Origin: an uncultured Microbacteriaceae bacterium
Lineage (GTDB): Bacteria; Actinomycetota; Actinomycetes; Actinomycetales; Microbacteriaceae
Reading direction: 5' to 3'
Assembly (NCBI GenBank): GCA_903907615.1
Contig: CAIVOR010000245.1
Location: 1-6,065 of the forward strand
DNA: 6,065 nt
Under the pieces are notes generated by a model. That model made no database searches, was not told the origin of the DNA, and was given only the letters and a program-made list of their open reading frames with translations. The translations under genes and the position numbers were made by a program. Every line of letters begins with the position of its first letter. The stretch's first letter is position 1. Below, in pieces: positions 4,677 to 6,065 of the stretch.

Positions 4677-5441
4677 ATGGCACGCTTCGACGGCAAGGTC
4701 GTCCTCATCACCGGCATCGGTGGCGGCATGGGGCGTGAAGCTGCTCTACGCTTTGCCGCTGAGGGCGCTAAGGTCGTGGGCTGCGATCTCTTCGCCGAGG
4801 GTGCCACCGAGACGGTTGATCTCGTGCGCGCAGCCGGAGGGGACATCACGAACTTCGCTCCCGTCGACCTCGCCAACGCCCACGAGGCTCAGAAGTGGAT
4901 TGATGAGGCTGCGGCCGTGCACGGGAGCATCGACGTGCTCTACAACAACGCCTCCATGCCTAAGTTCGGCGCGGTCGATGAGTTGTCAATCGACGACTGG
5001 GACTACGTGATGAACAACGAGCTCAATCTCGTTTTTTACGCGTGCAAGGCTGCGTGGCCGCACCTGAAGAAAACCGCCGGCGTGATTGTCAATGTGGGGT
5101 CGATTGCGGGAACGCGCGGAGTAGAGTTCATGCCGCAAAACGCACACGGCACCGCCAAGGCGGGCGTAATCAACCTCACGCAGCAGCTGGCTGTCGAGGG
5201 TGGTCCGCACAAGATTCGCGTGGTGTGCCTCAGCCCCGGTTTCACGGTCACGCCGTCGACGGAGTGGCTGGTGGAGAGCGGCCCCCAGCCCTTTAAAGAC
5301 AACATTGCGCGCATCCCGCTGGGTCGGGTCGGTCAGCCGGCAGACATCGTGAACGCGGCACTCTTTCTCGCGTCCGATGAGGCATCGTGGATTACGGGGA
5401 TCAACCTGGTCGTTGACGGAGGAGGGTCGGTTCTCGGATGA
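4677..5441 (+). CDS. Short-chain dehydrogenase/reductase (SDR) with His at the catalytic Tyr position
   Basis: Encodes 254 residues, a normal length for classical SDRs. It has a Rossmann fold starting with the NAD(P)-binding T-G-I-G-G-G-M-G at 12-19, an Asp at 37 at the end of strand 2 (C-D-L, which usually favours NAD), D64, the N-N-A-S motif at 90-93, the catalytic Ser at 142 (V-G-S-I-A-G), and a C-terminal V-D-G-G-G. The active-site Y-x-x-x-K is not canonical: Lys161 is present, but the Tyr position is His157 (A-H-G-T-A-K, codon CAC at 5145-5147). The tetrad Asn position also seems to be Glu115, between N114 and N117. I recall related SDRs with A-H-x-A-A-K, so this may be a natural subfamily and not a dead enzyme. 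It would normally oxidise an alcohol or reduce a ketone. It lies between a ring-cleavage dioxygenase and a flavoprotein oxidase; its stop overlaps the next start as ATGA, indicating co-translation. Confidence 0.9.
   Translation: MARFDGKVVLITGIGGGMGREAALRFAAEGAKVVGCDLFAEGATETVDLVRAAGGDITNFAPVDLANAHEAQKWIDEAAAVHGSIDVLYNNASMPKFGAVDELSIDDWDYVMNNELNLVFYACKAAWPHLKKTAGVIVNVGSIAGTRGVEFMPQNAHGTAKAGVINLTQQLAVEGGPHKIRVVCLSPGFTVTPSTEWLVESGPQPFKDNIARIPLGRVGQPADIVNAALFLASDEASWITGINLVVDGGGSVLG
5418..5426 (+). promoter_or_regulatory. Ribosome-binding site of the flavoprotein inside the SDR gene
   Basis: GGAGGAGGG ends 11 bases before the ATG at 5438. It is inside the last codons of the SDR gene, where it encodes Gly residues of the V-D-G-G-G motif. 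The spacing is slightly long, but the overlap with the SDR stop also allows coupled re-initiation. Confidence 0.55.
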
Positions 5442-6065
5442 GCGGCTTCAGCGGAAAACTTTACGTCGCCGGCGACGCCGGGTTTGAGGATGCCGTGTTC
5501 GCGCGGGTCTTCAACGCGCGGCGGCCCACCGATCGCATGCCCAGTGCCGTTCTCGTCGCCGAGAACGAACAGGACGTGGCGGCCGGCGTGGGCTACGCGG
5601 CGGACAACGGTCTCTCGGTTGCCGTGCGTTCCGGTGGTCACTCGTGGGCGGTCTGGAGTGTGCAGAACAACACGCTCCTCATTGATCTGGGCAAGCTGAA
5701 CTCGGCCGACTACGACGAGGCAACGGGAGTCGTCTCGGGTGGTCCGGCGATTCAGGGTGGAAACGAACTCGACGCGTTCCTGGCTGAACGCGGGCGTTTC
5801 TTCAACGGCGGGCACTGCCCGTCGGTGGGCATCGGCGGCTTCCTGCTCCAGGGTGGTCAGGGCTGGTGTGAGCGCGGCTGGGGCTGGGGTGCGGAGTCTG
5901 TCGTTGCCATTGACGTGGTCACCGCGGAGGGGCAACTGGTTCGAGCCGACGCCGAGCAGAACTCGGACCTGTACTGGGCCGCCCGCGGTGCCGGGCCCTC
6001 GTTCCCGGGAATTGTCACGAAGTTTCACCTGAAGACCCGACCCCGCTTTCAGCACCTCTTCCACA
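5438..6065 (+). CDS. FAD-binding oxidoreductase, berberine-bridge-enzyme-like (3' end outside window)
   Basis: The first 209 residues are present and open to the window edge; whole proteins of this family have roughly 450-500 residues, so about half is missing. The part seen is the PCMH-type FAD-binding domain. P-S-A-V-L-V-A-E-N-E-Q-D-V at 35-47 is the usual entry. R-S-G-G-H-S-W at 64-70 supplies His68 for 8-alpha-histidyl FAD attachment. G-G-H-C-P-S-V-G-I-G-G at 124-134 supplies Cys127 for 6-S-cysteinyl attachment, so bicovalent FAD is expected. G-G-Q-G-W at 139-143 and D-L-Y-W-A-A-R-G-A-G at about 184-193 complete the domain. There is no signal peptide, so a cytoplasmic enzyme is likely. 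Relatives oxidise sugars, aromatic alcohols, nicotine derivatives or polyketides with O2 as acceptor. The substrate domain lies outside, so specificity cannot be judged. Its start overlaps the SDR stop (ATGA), so the two are co-translated. Confidence 0.9.
   Translation, partial: MSGFSGKLYVAGDAGFEDAVFARVFNARRPTDRMPSAVLVAENEQDVAAGVGYAADNGLSVAVRSGGHSWAVWSVQNNTLLIDLGKLNSADYDEATGVVSGGPAIQGGNELDAFLAERGRFFNGGHCPSVGIGGFLLQGGQGWCERGWGWGAESVVAIDVVTAEGQLVRADAEQNSDLYWAARGAGPSFPGIVTKFHLKTRPRFQHLFH

Noticed and set aside
5333..6064. Minus-strand open frame of 243 codons at the right end, longer than anything else listed there
   Set aside because: The + strand from 5438 stays open to the window edge and encodes a textbook FAD-binding domain with R-S-G-G-H and G-G-H-C-P-S-V-G. 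The antisense frame has no features.

Overview
The window reads as chromosomal DNA of a GC-rich actinobacterium. GC is strongly preferred at third codon positions, GTG starts are common, ribosome-binding sites are of the GGAG/AGGAG type, and there is an LPDTG cell-wall sorting signal with an Arg-rich tail. A member of the Microbacteriaceae or a relative fits best, but that placement is an inference. All genes look intact except the two cut by the window edges.

Left part (1-1370, + strand): the last eight codons of a gene, its terminator, and then a complete secreted, sortase-anchored surface protein (280-1296) with its own terminator. The first 98 bases (C-terminal codons, stop, 3' UTR, terminator) align without gaps to 1273-1370 with 12 hand-counted mismatches, so the upstream gene is a tandem paralogue and the repeat unit is about 1272 bp. 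The surface domain is not one I recognise with certainty.

Middle part: a LysR-family regulator (1369-2280, - strand) converges on the surface-protein gene and is divergent from a Bcr/CflA-type MFS drug exporter (2364-3578, + strand). The short divergent spacer (about 60-80 bp) is the classic layout for a LysR protein controlling its neighbour.

Right part (3685-6065, + strand): a gene string that looks like a small oxidative pathway. It holds a two-domain VOC protein with the complete catalytic residue set of type I extradiol (catechol-cleaving) dioxygenases, an SDR oxidoreductase in which the catalytic Tyr position is His, and the 5' part of a berberine-bridge-enzyme-like flavoprotein with the His and Cys expected for bicovalent FAD. 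The SDR stop and flavoprotein start overlap as ATGA. Together they suggest oxidation of an alcohol or aromatic compound followed by ring cleavage, with the MFS pump and LysR regulator possibly serving the same compound. The substrate cannot be read from the sequence.

The points most worth following up are the tandem surface-protein duplication, the His-for-Tyr SDR inside a dioxygenase/flavoprotein operon, and a short perfect palindrome in the operon leader. I see no mobile element, CRISPR array, tRNA or rRNA.
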